DNA from: Hymenobacter lapidiphilus | GTDB taxonomy: Bacteria; Bacteroidota; Bacteroidia; Cytophagales; Hymenobacteraceae | Direction of reading: 5' to 3' | DNA length: 64,000 nucleotides | Assembly: GCF_003417065.2 (NCBI RefSeq) | Contig: NZ_QVLT01000001.1 | Span: 124,001 to 188,000, forward strand | In this document: in pieces, positions 44,238-53,177 of the stretch | How positions within the stretch are numbered: position 1 is the first letter of the stretch | Layout of the letters: each line of letters opens with the position of its first letter | Program-made: the position numbers and the translations under genes | Notes under the pieces: generated by a model | The model's database searches: none | What the model saw: only the letters and a program-made list of their open reading frames with translations | What the model was told of the DNA's origin: nothing

Positions 44238-44325
44238 GGTCATGCTGAGCTTGTCAAGCATCTCTACCGCTCCGTTGCAATATTCAACGAAGCGGCAGAG
44301 ATGCTTCGACAAGCTCAGCATGACC
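44238..44325. repeat. Palindromic repeat element, family I, between kinase and regulator (copy 1)
   Basis: Arms 44238-44271 and 44291-44325 share the family sequence ggtcatgctgagcttgtc at the outer end and catctctaccgct at the inner. The left arm lacks one g and has one transition relative to the right arm. The loop is 19 nt. It lies between the histidine kinase stop and the LytTR start. Confidence 0.9.
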
Positions 44326-44419
44326 GTTCTTTTGACTTTCCAAACAGCTTCGGTGAAAGCGGGAAGCCAAGGGAGGCGAAAGAGGTGTTTTTTACGATGT
44401 AACTGTAAATTGATTTTTG

Positions 44420-45169
44420 ATGGAAACCCGCCGACCGATTAGCTGCATTGTGGTGGATGACGAGCCGCTGGCGCTGAAAGTGCTGGTCGATTTTTGCGGT
44501 CAGGTGCCGTTTCTGACGTTGCGGGGACAGTTTGGTGATGCCCTGGCGGCGGCGGCCTTTCTGCAGGATAACCCGGTAGATGTCGTGTTTCTCGATATTC
44601 AGATGCCGCGCCTGACGGGATTACAGCTGGCCCAGCTGCTGGCCGCGCCGGGGCCGCGCATCATTTTCACCACCGCCCACCCCGATTATGCCGTGCAGAG
44701 CTACGAGCTGCCGGCCCTGGATTACCTGCTCAAGCCTATTTCCTTCGAGCGGTTTGTGCAGGCCGCGCACCGCGCCCGCGCTGCGCTATTGCCGCCGCTG
44801 GCCCCGGCCACCGCCGCCGAAGCCCCCACCGATCCGGCCGCGGCCGACGAAGCGTTATTCGTGCGCCACGACAGCCGTTTGCGCCGGGTGCTGGCAGATG
44901 ATATCCACTATGTAGAGGGCCAGAAGGAGTACCTGATGTACTACACGGCCACCGGCAAGCTGCTTATTCTGCAGTCGTTCCGCAAGCTCGAAGAGCAACT
45001 GCCGGCCGGCCGTTTTGTGCGCATCCACAAGTCCTACCTCATCAACCTGCGCCACCTCGAATTCGTGGAGCGCCACCGCGTGCAGGTCCACGGCGCCTCA
45101 TTGCCCATCGGCGAAACCTACCGCGAAGGGCTGCTCGAAGTGCTCCGTTACCACGGGAAGTTTGGGTGA
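44420..45169 (+). CDS. LytTR response regulator, first of two paralogues
   Basis: DNA-binding response regulator of 249 residues. The receiver domain at about 8-120 has VVDDEPLAL with the acidic pocket, phosphoacceptor Asp59 in DVVFLDIQMPRLTG, Thr in IIFTTAHPD and Lys in DYLLKPISFERF. A proline/alanine-rich linker (about 125-145) precedes the LytTR domain, with EALFVRHDSRLRRVLADDIH, YVEGQKEYLMYYTATGKLL and RFVRIHKSYLINLRHLEFVE. Start at the ATG at 44420. Its partner is the upstream kinase. Closely similar to the second regulator at 52432. Confidence 0.94.
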   Translation: METRRPISCIVVDDEPLALKVLVDFCGQVPFLTLRGQFGDALAAAAFLQDNPVDVVFLDIQMPRLTGLQLAQLLAAPGPRIIFTTAHPDYAVQSYELPALDYLLKPISFERFVQAAHRARAALLPPLAPATAAEAPTDPAAADEALFVRHDSRLRRVLADDIHYVEGQKEYLMYYTATGKLLILQSFRKLEEQLPAGRFVRIHKSYLINLRHLEFVERHRVQVHGASLPIGETYREGLLEVLRYHGKFG

Positions 45170-45226
45170 TGCGAAATGATGAGGCGGGAAGTTGGAAAAG
45201 CAAACCCAGTGGGTGTTCCTCGCGCG

Positions 45227-46192
45227 CTACTTTACCACGCCGAATCTGCTACGCTTGAAATCGAGCACTATAACATCGTTTTGAAAGAGGGCGTTGCCGG
45301 TAAGCCCCTCGATTTCTGCCGCTTTCATAAATTCGAGGTGGCGCTGGTCGCGGGTGAACCAGGCTTTGGCGGGCGGGACTTGGTGCGTCCCCAGGTACAC
45401 TGCCGACTGCGCGGGAGCGGCGTAATATGCCACCGGCTTGCCCCACGAGTTCACGACCAGCGTATCGGTGGGGGGACCGGGCTGGGCGATGCCCCGCCAG
45501 GTCTGCTCGTCGGTTGTCAGGGTGAACAGGCTGGAGCCCGTGTCGAATAGGACCCAATAGGTGCGCTGCTCGATAGTGAGAGGAATGTGCATGCGGTTGT
45601 TGCGCACCTGGCTCGTCACGAAACTGGTTCGGGCCTGCCAATAGGCATCGACGGAATCGAGCACGCACATCCGTTGCTGCGGGTAATCGATAACGAGCAC
45701 TTTGCCCACCACAAAATCACCCCCAATGGTACCCACCAGTTTTTGCGACTTGGTGTGCAGCGAATCAACCGGCACTTCATCCCCGTAACCCGCCATAAAC
45801 AGCGGCCGGGCAACCTGCGTGGGGCCGAAAGCTACGGGCAAACCCGTGGTGCCGTAGTTGCGGATGCCCGAGTCGCTCATTCCTCTCCGGGTGGTATCGA
45901 GCAGGGCATACAGCTGGGCGCGGGTGGCGAAATAGTTCTTCAGGGCGTCGCCATACAGTAAGGTCGCATCACTGCCCAGATCGAACTGCGCAGCGAAATT
46001 GGCCTGCAAATCCCGGACTTTAATTGGTATGAAGATGGCCGCCTTGTATTCTTTGCCCTTTATTTTAGCGGTGTACCACTCGAACGGAAACCACGGATAA
46101 GCAGGAACTGATGGAGCGGAGGAACGTGGCGTAGCGCAGGCTCCCAGCAAAATAACGGTGGCGAGCAACAGCGGCCGGATAGATAATTTCAT
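45227..46192 (-). CDS. Bilobal aspartyl-protease-like lipoprotein
   Basis: Predicted envelope lipoprotein of 321 residues. Signal and lipobox: LLATVILLGACATPR (Cys19). Two aspartyl-protease signatures are seen, one in each half: FDLGSDATLL with Asp71 and LFDTGSSLFTL with Asp217. That is the two-lobe plan of pepsin-like enzymes in a single chain rather than the half-size dimer. The first lobe has DLGS rather than DTGS, so activity is not certain. It lies on the same strand, 63 bases after the barrel gene, and may be cotranscribed with the exporter genes. The family name is not known to me. Confidence 0.72.
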   Translation of the reverse strand: MKLSIRPLLLATVILLGACATPRSSAPSVPAYPWFPFEWYTAKIKGKEYKAAIFIPIKVRDLQANFAAQFDLGSDATLLYGDALKNYFATRAQLYALLDTTRRGMSDSGIRNYGTTGLPVAFGPTQVARPLFMAGYGDEVPVDSLHTKSQKLVGTIGGDFVVGKVLVIDYPQQRMCVLDSVDAYWQARTSFVTSQVRNNRMHIPLTIEQRTYWVLFDTGSSLFTLTTDEQTWRGIAQPGPPTDTLVVNSWGKPVAYYAAPAQSAVYLGTHQVPPAKAWFTRDQRHLEFMKAAEIEGLTGNALFQNDVIVLDFKRSRFGVVK

Positions 46193-46255
46193 GTGCTAAA
46201 TGTAGGAGTAATGGTATCCCAGTAAAGTTAAGACGCTACTTTTCTGCCCAATTCC

Positions 46256-48811
46256 CTATTGCTGGCCGCCTTGCTGGCCGTCGCCGCCGCTTTTAGTGTC
46301 GTCGTTCTGGATGCCGCGACGGCGCTTGGGGGGCTGGTTGGTTACTTTACCGAAGCGGTAGTTGAAGGCCAGCCGCACGCCGCGCAGGTAGAGGTAGTTG
46401 TTGCTTTCCTGGCGGAACTGGTCGGTTTCGAGGGTGCTGCGCAGGTTGCGGGTGGCCGAGAAGAAGTTGTCGGCGTTCAGCGTGAGGTCGGCTTTATCCT
46501 TGAGCAGGTTTTTGCGCAGGCCCATCGAGTAGTAGGTCCAGGCGGCCTGCTTGCCCTGCAACTGCACCCGCGGCGAGTTGAGGCCCCCAAAGAACTGCAG
46601 ACTCAGTCCCTTCTCGAATTTGTAGCTCGAATTCAGGTTCAGGTTGTACTGCACGCCGCTGTTGTTGAAGCCCAGGCCGGGACTCTTGAGCGACACGTAG
46701 TACACGTTCACGTTGCCGCTCACGCTCCAGTCTTTCAGCGGTTTGATGGAGCCGAACACGCTGCCGCCGTAGGTGGCGTTGCGGCCGATGTTGCGGAACG
46801 TCTGGAGATTAACTCCGTTTTTCACCTCGCGGAAGCTTTCGATGGCGTTGCCCGTGCGGCGCACGTAGGCGCTCAGGTTCAGCACCGAGCCCTTCACAAA
46901 CGTTGTGTAATTCAGCTCGTAGCTGTCGGTTAGCTCGGGCCGCAAATCGGGGTTACCGAAGCTCACGTTAAGCGTATCGGAGGTGTTGCGGAAGGGGTTG
47001 AGGTAGAAAATCTGGGGGCGCTGAATGCGGCGCGAGTAGGCCAGGCGCACCGATTCGCCGGGTTTTTTCTCGTTTTTGGGCTGGAAGTTCAGACTCAGGT
47101 TCGGCAGCAGGTTGGTGTAGTTCTGGCGCACCCCGGGCAGGTCGCCGGGCGCACCCTGCCTCTCTTGGAAGCTTCCCCGCACGCGGGTGTTTTCTACGCG
47201 GGTGCCCAGCTTAAAGCTCAGCTTGCTGGAAGCCGAGAAGCCGTAGCTGGCGTAGCCGGCCAGCACATCCTGGTCGTAGTCGAACTGGTTGGAGCGGGCC
47301 GGGTTGAAAGCCGGGTCGAGCACCGTGGGACTGGGGCTGTTGAGCACATCGTAAATGCTGCTCACGCGGCGCAGAATGGCTTTCGCCCCCGCTTCAACCG
47401 ATGTGGTGGCCGAAAAGGGTTGGACGTAATCGGTTTGCAGGGTGGTTTCGAGGTTGCGCGACAGATTGTTGCCGGCCTCGCGGTAGTTCTTGGCCTCGTT
47501 GGCCGTGGTGTTGCCCGCAAACTGGTCGAGGCTGTAGTCCTGCTCGTTGCGGTTGCGGGTGTGCTGGCCCAACACGCTCCACTCGCGGCCCTTCTGCCCA
47601 TCAAACGTGCGGGTGTAGCCCCCATTGATGTCGTAGCTCTGGGTCCGAAACTTGCGGTCGGTGTCGCGGATGAACTCGTTGGGGACCGGCAGCAGGGTGT
47701 TGTTGTACTGCTCGTAGTTACCGCTGTTGCGGAACAGGCTGCCCTGCACGTTCAGCAGCAGGTTATGAAACGGGGCCGGGTCGTAATCGAGCCCCAGCCG
47801 GCCGAAGCCGCCGCCGCCCACCGTGTTGCCGTCGCCCTGTTGGCGCACGGCCTGCAGCTCCCGGCCACCGTCTTTGCGCGTGCGGGTCAGGTCGTTGCGG
47901 TTGGGGCTGTAGAAAGCGAAACCGCTCAACGAGCTGTTGATGCCGATTTTGCCCTTGCGGTAGTTGAGCGAGCCGTTGGCGTTGGAGCTGCGGTTGCCGC
48001 CGGCCAGGCCCACCGAGCCGTTGAGGCCCTGCAGGTTGTTCTTCTTGAGGATGATGTTGATGATGCCCCCTGTGCCTTCGGCGTCGTACTTGGCCGAGGG
48101 CGTCGTAATCACCTCCACGCTCTTAATCTGGTCGGCCGGAATCTGCTTGAGCGCGTCGGCCACGCTGGTGGCCACAACCGAGGAAGGCTTGTTGTCGATG
48201 AGCACCCGGATATTGCTGGAGCCGCGCAGCTGCAGGCCGCCGTCGGGGTCCACGCTCAGCAGCGGCACCTTGCGCAGCACATCGGCCGCCGTGCCGCCGC
48301 TGTTGGTGATGTCCTTCTCGGCGTTGTACACGATGCGGTCAGGCTTGGTCTCGATGATGTCCCGCTCGCCGGTTACCGTCACCTCGCCCAGCTTCTGAGC
48401 CGTCGATTCCAGCCGCACCACGGGCACGGTCGTCAGGCCGCCGCTCACGGTTACCGGCACCGTCTGGGGCGCGTAGCCGATAAAGCTGATCTGCAGCCGG
48501 AATTGCCCCTCAGCCAGCCCCTTAAGCGAAAAACGCCCTTTCTCGTCGCACACCGCGCCATCAATGGGCGTGGCGCCGCTGGCCGGCAGCAGGGCCACCG
48601 TGGCAAACTCCACGGGCTTTTTGGTGGTGGCATCGAGCACGGTGCCTTCGAGGCGGGCCGTGCCTTTGGCGGTGGGCAGCAGCGGCCGGGCCGGGGCGGC
48701 GGCAGGCGCTGAACCGGCGGGCCGCTGGCCGGCGGGCGGGCCGGTCTGGGCCAGGGCCGGAACGGTAAGCAAGGTGGCCGCAAACAGGGCCAGAGGAGTA
48801 GCGTGTTTCAT
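46256..48811 (-). CDS. TonB-receptor-like outer-membrane barrel (OMP_b-brl_3 type)
   Basis: Outer-membrane protein of 851 residues. The start at 48811 gives signal MKHATPLALFAATLLTVPAL. A proline/alanine-rich linker precedes a carboxypeptidase-regulatory-like domain (about 50-130: LEGTVLDATTKKPVEFATVA). A plug-like domain follows (about 140-245) with VTGERDIIETKPDRIVYNAE, ADVLRKVPLLSVDPDGGLQL and YDAEGTGGIINIILKKNNLQ. The large barrel is typical of the outer-membrane beta-barrel family 3 in Bacteroidota. The C-terminus ends in a Gly/Gln-rich tail (SGGDGQQGGQQ). It is encoded after the ABC permease on the same strand, 108 bases apart, suggesting a linked role. The cargo is unknown. Confidence 0.88.
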   Translation of the reverse strand: MKHATPLALFAATLLTVPALAQTGPPAGQRPAGSAPAAAPARPLLPTAKGTARLEGTVLDATTKKPVEFATVALLPASGATPIDGAVCDEKGRFSLKGLAEGQFRLQISFIGYAPQTVPVTVSGGLTTVPVVRLESTAQKLGEVTVTGERDIIETKPDRIVYNAEKDITNSGGTAADVLRKVPLLSVDPDGGLQLRGSSNIRVLIDNKPSSVVATSVADALKQIPADQIKSVEVITTPSAKYDAEGTGGIINIILKKNNLQGLNGSVGLAGGNRSSNANGSLNYRKGKIGINSSLSGFAFYSPNRNDLTRTRKDGGRELQAVRQQGDGNTVGGGGFGRLGLDYDPAPFHNLLLNVQGSLFRNSGNYEQYNNTLLPVPNEFIRDTDRKFRTQSYDINGGYTRTFDGQKGREWSVLGQHTRNRNEQDYSLDQFAGNTTANEAKNYREAGNNLSRNLETTLQTDYVQPFSATTSVEAGAKAILRRVSSIYDVLNSPSPTVLDPAFNPARSNQFDYDQDVLAGYASYGFSASSKLSFKLGTRVENTRVRGSFQERQGAPGDLPGVRQNYTNLLPNLSLNFQPKNEKKPGESVRLAYSRRIQRPQIFYLNPFRNTSDTLNVSFGNPDLRPELTDSYELNYTTFVKGSVLNLSAYVRRTGNAIESFREVKNGVNLQTFRNIGRNATYGGSVFGSIKPLKDWSVSGNVNVYYVSLKSPGLGFNNSGVQYNLNLNSSYKFEKGLSLQFFGGLNSPRVQLQGKQAAWTYYSMGLRKNLLKDKADLTLNADNFFSATRNLRSTLETDQFRQESNNYLYLRGVRLAFNYRFGKVTNQPPKRRRGIQNDDTKSGGDGQQGGQQ

Positions 48812-48918
48812 GGGAAGTGGCAGAGAATCGCCAATAGAAGAAGAAAAAGAAGCAAGGTTGCAGAAGGCCCGATTGCGCCGCAGAATGCCACAAGTGGGCC
48901 GCCGTAGCCGCCCAGACC

Positions 48919-49731
48919 TTAGTCCGTGACCGGGCGGCGTAGCAGCAGCAGGTAGCCCACCAGCACCGCCAGCGCAAACCAGCCCAGCGAGTACCACTCG
49001 GCCGGCGAAAGCGCGGCGGCTACGCTCAGTTGCTTGTTACCTTCGAGCAGGCGCAGTACCCGGGTGGGGGCAGCATAGGGCACCAGGTCGATGTGCTCCC
49101 AGCGCAGCAGCGTCAGGGCCGACACGATGCTGCCGATGCCCACCGTCAGCGGCCCCACGAAGCCCCGGAACGCCAGCGCCACCGCGTACTGAATGCCCAG
49201 AATACCGAGCGTCGCCACGTAGGTGTGGCCCAGCATCCGCAGTACCGGCAGCAGACTAATACTGTGGTTTTGGAAACCCAGTTCAGGCCGCAGCCACCCC
49301 AGCAGCACCCCTACGGCCAGCAGCAGCAGCACGTACAGCACCTGGGCCAGCGCGTTCAATCCCAGTAGCAGCAGCAGCTTGCTGCCGAACACGGCCCCGC
49401 GGCTCACGGGTTGGGCCAGCAGCTGCCGCCAGCCGCCGCGATTTTCCAGGTTTACCACCAGCCCGCTCAGCAGCACCACGAACAGGGGCAGCAGCAGCAC
49501 CGAAGCCGTCTGCCAGCTCATGCCCACATACTGCGGCCAGGGGTTTTGGCCAGGCTTGATAAGGTGCTGCCCTTTGAAGTAAAAAATCAGAAAGTTGAGC
49601 AGCACCGGCAGCGCCCCGCCGCCCAGCGCCAGCCACAGCACGGCCGTACGGCGCAGTTTCAGCGTGTCGGCAACCAGAACGCGACCAAGCTGGGTAAACG
49701 GGCCGGGGGCAACGGGCAGGGTGAATTCCAT
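48919..49731 (-). CDS. ABC-2 type transporter permease
   Basis: Inner-membrane subunit of 270 residues, the partner of the ATPase encoded directly upstream. It has about six hydrophobic helices: LWLALGGGALPVLLNFLIFY, SVLLLPLFVVLLSGLVVNLE, LLLLLGLNALAQVLYVLLLL, TLGILGIQYAVALAFR, LTVGIGSIVSALTLL and YSLGWFALAVLVGYLLLL. ATG at 49731 (MEFTLPVAPGPFTQLGRVL). Sequence character is that of ABC-2 exporters of the NatB/bacitracin-type group. The gap to the ATPase stop is 69 bases. Substrate unknown. Confidence 0.88.
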   Translation of the reverse strand: MEFTLPVAPGPFTQLGRVLVADTLKLRRTAVLWLALGGGALPVLLNFLIFYFKGQHLIKPGQNPWPQYVGMSWQTASVLLLPLFVVLLSGLVVNLENRGGWRQLLAQPVSRGAVFGSKLLLLLGLNALAQVLYVLLLLAVGVLLGWLRPELGFQNHSISLLPVLRMLGHTYVATLGILGIQYAVALAFRGFVGPLTVGIGSIVSALTLLRWEHIDLVPYAAPTRVLRLLEGNKQLSVAAALSPAEWYSLGWFALAVLVGYLLLLRRPVTD

Positions 49732-49800
49732 GAGTGAATCGGTGAATGAGTGAAGTGGTAAGTTGACAGACAAAAGCAGACAGTCATGCTGAGCGCTACT

Positions 49801-50733
49801 TTACTCGCTCACCGCTTCCGTGAGGTGCAGAAAAGTGTCTTCCAGGGTCGGTTGCTCCTGGCGCAACCCGTAGAGCGGCTGACCGGCTGCCACCAATCCG
49901 GCGGCCAGCTCGGCGGCTTGCTCGCGGCTCAGCCAAGGCAGTTGCAGGGTGCCGGGACCGGCCACTGTGGCCCCGCCCAACAGGTTCGGTAGCAGGTTGC
50001 GGCAGGTATCGGCGTTTTCGGTTTCGAGCACCAGCTGGGCGCGGCCGGTTTGCAGGCGCTGCAAGTCGGGCAGGCTGCCCTGAAACACCAGCCGCCCCCG
50101 CTGAATCACGCCCACGTGGGTGACCGTTTTCTCGATTTCGCTAATGAGGTGGCTGCTGACGAGGATGGTTTTACCGTGCTCGTGGCCCAGGCTCCGTAGC
50201 AGCGCGCGCATTTCGATGATGCCGGTGGGGTCGAGGCCGTTGGTGGGCTCGTCGAGTAGTAGCAGGTCGGGGTCGGGCAGCAGGGCCAGGGCTAGGCCGA
50301 GGCGCTGGCGCATGCCGAGCGAGTATTCACGGGCAGGCCGATGGGCATCGGCCGCCAGGCCTACCAGGGCCAGCACTTCGGCCGTGCGGTGGGCCGACAC
50401 GCCCCGCAGGCGGCGGGTGGCCTCCACGTTTTCGCGGCCCGTGAGGTGGTCGTAGAGCGAGGGGCTTTCGATGAGCGCGCCTACCCGGCCCAGCAGCGCC
50501 ACCCGGTGCCGGGCCAAATCGTACCCAAACAGCCGCACGGTGCCGGCGGCGGGCCGCAGCAACCCCAGCAGCAGGCGCATGGTGGTGCTTTTGCCCGCCC
50601 CGTTCGGCCCCAGAAACCCGTAGATGCTGCCCGGCTCCACCCGCAGGTTCAGCTCGTGCACAATGGGACGGGCGCCGAAGCTAAAGCTCAAGTCGTGGGT
50701 TTCGAGTAGCGGGGCGGTGGTGGCGGAACTCAT
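49801..50733 (-). CDS. ABC transporter ATP-binding protein
   Basis: Cytoplasmic ATPase of 310 residues for the ABC-2 permease. ATG at 50733 (MSSATTAPLLETHDLSFSFG). Walker A GPNGAGKSTT near 45-54, signature EYSLGMRQRLGLALALL near 145 (LGMRQ variant of LSGGQ), Walker B LLLLDEPTNGLDPTGI, and the switch histidine region ILVSSHLISEIEKTV. A C-terminal extension of about 90 residues is usual in drug/peptide-exporter ATPases of the NatA/BcrA type. It is divergent from the second histidine kinase gene, and LytTR-type control of this exporter is likely by analogy with natAB in Bacillus. Confidence 0.94.
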   Translation of the reverse strand: MSSATTAPLLETHDLSFSFGARPIVHELNLRVEPGSIYGFLGPNGAGKSTTMRLLLGLLRPAAGTVRLFGYDLARHRVALLGRVGALIESPSLYDHLTGRENVEATRRLRGVSAHRTAEVLALVGLAADAHRPAREYSLGMRQRLGLALALLPDPDLLLLDEPTNGLDPTGIIEMRALLRSLGHEHGKTILVSSHLISEIEKTVTHVGVIQRGRLVFQGSLPDLQRLQTGRAQLVLETENADTCRNLLPNLLGGATVAGPGTLQLPWLSREQAAELAAGLVAAGQPLYGLRQEQPTLEDTFLHLTEAVSE

Positions 50734-50984
50734 GGCGGTGGGCTGAACGGGGCGAAACGGGAAGAACTGCTGCAAACCTAGCAGCAGCACTATATCTTTC
50801 CCCGACAATTCAACCAACACGGCTTTTCGGCCCCGCAACCCATTTTCCTTCTCCTCAACCCCCGAAAAATACCACTTACCCCGGCCGGCCGGGTTGGTGC
50901 GCCGGCCCGGGGCGTTGAGGGAGCCGCTGGCGGGGTTGATTGAAGAAGGCCGCCCAGCGGCCCGTCGTTGCACTATTTTCGAGG

Positions 50985-52262
50985 ATGGAAGTTCTGCCAC
51001 CACCTGCTCCTGCCGCTCCCGCCCCACTCCGGCCACCGCTGTGGCGAAGCTGGCAGGCGCGGTTGCGCGAGTGGCTGCGGCCCACCGAGTGGTCGGCCCA
51101 CGACCCGGAGGCCACCCGGGTGCCGCGTTGGGTGCATATTCTGCTGTGGCTGTGGCTGCTGACGATTGACGGGCTGAAAATCAGCAACATTGTCTCAAAG
51201 CTGCCCCAGTTCCCGCTTACGGCGGCCGAGTGGGGCCCTTTGCTGCCGCAGCTGGGCCGACTGCTACTCGAAGACGTGAGCGCCGCCATGTTGTTTTACC
51301 TGACCTGGCGCTGGCTGGTGCCCTCCACGCTGGGCCGCGGCCGGGTGGTACAATACATACCGATGGCCGCCTTGCTGCTGCTGCCTTACCTGGGCCTGAA
51401 TGGCTGGCTAATGCCCCAGCTGTTTCCATCCGGAGTGCATGTATCAACCCAGAAAGTGCCCCCGACACCCAGCCGCCAGGGCAAGTCAACCACGATAAGA
51501 ATCGACGTCGCGAAGCTTAAGAAACCCTCTCCGCCGGATATGGCTATGCGGTTGTTTGCGGCGGCTATTCTGGGCGCGTTCATTGTCGGCAGTGCCTCCG
51601 CCATGCGCATCACCGACGACTACCTGCGCGGGCAGCGCAACCGCCGCGAGCTGGAACGGCAGCAGCTGCTCACGGAGCTGGCCATGCTTAAAACCCAGAT
51701 CAATCCGCACTTCCTGTTTAACACGCTCAACAACATTTACTCGCTCACGAGCCGCAAGTCGGATAAGGCGCCAGAGGCGGTGCTGCGGCTGGCCGAGATT
51801 ATGCGCTACCTGCTCTACGAAAGCAGCACCGACACCGTGCCGCTGAGCCGCGAGCTGGCCCACCTGCGCAGCTTTCTGGATTTGCAGCGGCTGCGGCTGC
51901 CGGCCTCGGCCCAGGAGGCGGTAGTGCTGGAAGTAGCAGGCACCAACCCCGACTGCGTACACCCCATTGCGCCGCTTCTGCTGCTGCCGCTGGTCGAAAA
52001 CGCCTTCAAGCACGGCGACCTGACGGCCCGCCCCGTGGCCGTGCACATTGCCCTGCACCTGGCCGCCGATGGCCTGCTGCGCTTCTCGGTACTCAACCAT
52101 GTGGCGCCCGCCGATGCCGAGCGCCCCCTGCCCCAGCAGCCCGGCGGCGTGGGCCTGGCCAACCTGCAGCGCCGCCTGGAACTGCTCTACCCTCACCGCC
52201 ACACCCTCGATGTGCAGACTACTCCGGAGCAGCACCGCGTTACCTTAGTGCTGCTGCCGTAG
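50985..52262 (+). CDS. LytS-type sensor histidine kinase, second paralogue
   Basis: Membrane histidine kinase of 425 residues from the ATG at 50985 (MEVLPPPAPAAPAPLRPPL); a possible TATTTTCG promoter element lies just before it. The N-terminal part has hydrophobic segments VPRWVHILLWLWLLTI, ISNIV, VSAAMLFYLTWRWLV, YIPMAALLLLPYLGLNGWL and LFAAAILGAFIVGSASAM. The phosphoacceptor box is KTQINPHFLFNTLNNIYSLT near 240, with the N box LPLVENAFKHGDL and the G region GGVGLANLQRRLELL, all nearly identical to the first kinase. A polar basic insert (about 160-195) distinguishes it. Its regulator follows after a perfect palindromic repeat. Confidence 0.92.
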   Translation: MEVLPPPAPAAPAPLRPPLWRSWQARLREWLRPTEWSAHDPEATRVPRWVHILLWLWLLTIDGLKISNIVSKLPQFPLTAAEWGPLLPQLGRLLLEDVSAAMLFYLTWRWLVPSTLGRGRVVQYIPMAALLLLPYLGLNGWLMPQLFPSGVHVSTQKVPPTPSRQGKSTTIRIDVAKLKKPSPPDMAMRLFAAAILGAFIVGSASAMRITDDYLRGQRNRRELERQQLLTELAMLKTQINPHFLFNTLNNIYSLTSRKSDKAPEAVLRLAEIMRYLLYESSTDTVPLSRELAHLRSFLDLQRLRLPASAQEAVVLEVAGTNPDCVHPIAPLLLLPLVENAFKHGDLTARPVAVHIALHLAADGLLRFSVLNHVAPADAERPLPQQPGGVGLANLQRRLELLYPHRHTLDVQTTPEQHRVTLVLLP

Positions 52263-52295
52263 AGACGACGCCCTGACTGGCGGCAGTAGAGAATA

Positions 52296-52394
52296 GGTCA
52301 TGCTGAGCTTGCCGAAGCATCTCTACCGCACTGACAATCCTGACGTTTAGGTTTACTATTGCGGTAGAGATGCTTCGGCAAGCTCAGCATGACC
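52296..52394. repeat. Palindromic repeat element, family I, between kinase and regulator (copy 2)
   Basis: Arms 52296-52330 and 52360-52394 are exact complements over 35 bases with a 29-base loop. Outer sequence ggtcatgctgagcttgcc, inner catctctaccgca. It occupies the same kinase-regulator gap as the element at 44238. Confidence 0.95.
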
Positions 52395-52431
52395 CGTTCT
52401 TTTGCTTACCAAGTCATTCCCCAACTCACCC

Positions 52432-53175
52432 ATGACCTGCGTAATTCTTGATGATGAGCCGCTGGCCCTCGACCTGCTGGCTGACTACTGCGCCCAGGTA
52501 CCAGGGCTGGAGCTGGTGGGGCAATTTGATGATGCGCTGGCGGCGCTGGCTTTCCTGCAGGACAACCCCGTGGATGTGGTGTTTCTCGACATTCATATGC
52601 CCCGGCTGACGGGCGTTCAGCTGGCCCAGCTGCTGCCCCAGCCCGGCCCGCGCATTGTGTTTACTACCGCCTACGACCAGTACGCAGTACGCAGCTACGA
52701 GCTCAGCGCGGCCGATTACCTGCTCAAGCCCATTGCCTTCGAGCGGTTTGTGCAGGCGGTGCAGCGGGTACGCCAGCAGCTGATGGCAGCCGCGCCCGCC
52801 GCCACGCCGCCTGCCCCAGCCGCACCCGAATCGGCCCCTGCCGCCGCTGCCCCCGACGACGCTATGTTCGTCAAGAACGAGCATCGGCTACAGCGCGTGG
52901 CCTTCGACGATTTGCTCTACATCGAAGGCATGAAGGAGTACCTGATGCTCTATACCACTACGGGCAAGGTACTCACGCTGCAGTCGTTTCGGCGGCTGGA
53001 GGAAGTGCTGCCCCCCGAGCGGTTTGCCCGCATCCACAAGTCGTTTCTGGTGGCCCTAAGCCGCATCGAGCACGTGGAGCGCGGCAAAGTGCAGGTGGCG
53101 GGCCGCCTGCTGCCCATCGGCGACACCTACCGCGAATCCTTCAACGCCCTGATTAAGGCCTATAATCAGCTTTGA
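52432..53175 (+). CDS. LytTR response regulator, second paralogue
   Basis: DNA-binding response regulator of 247 residues, ATG at 52432 (MTCVILDDEPLALDLLADYC). Receiver domain with phosphoacceptor Asp53 in DVVFLDIHMPRLTG, Thr in IVFTTAYDQ and Lys in DYLLKPIAFERF. A proline/alanine-rich linker (about 120-145) leads to a LytTR domain containing DAMFVKNEHRLQRVAFDDLL, YIEGMKEYLMLYTTTGKVL and RFARIHKSFLVALSRIEHVE. Its similarity to the first regulator is high throughout, pointing to an ancestral module duplication. It may control the divergently encoded ABC exporter. Confidence 0.94.
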   Translation: MTCVILDDEPLALDLLADYCAQVPGLELVGQFDDALAALAFLQDNPVDVVFLDIHMPRLTGVQLAQLLPQPGPRIVFTTAYDQYAVRSYELSAADYLLKPIAFERFVQAVQRVRQQLMAAAPAATPPAPAAPESAPAAAAPDDAMFVKNEHRLQRVAFDDLLYIEGMKEYLMLYTTTGKVLTLQSFRRLEEVLPPERFARIHKSFLVALSRIEHVERGKVQVAGRLLPIGDTYRESFNALIKAYNQL

Positions 53176-53177
53176 TT

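Noticed and set aside
47165..48712. Open frame of 515 codons on the forward strand
   Set aside because: It is antisense to the outer-membrane barrel gene. Its composition is the alanine/valine/histidine/glutamine-rich pattern typical of antisense frames in high-GC DNA, and it has no signal or family motif.
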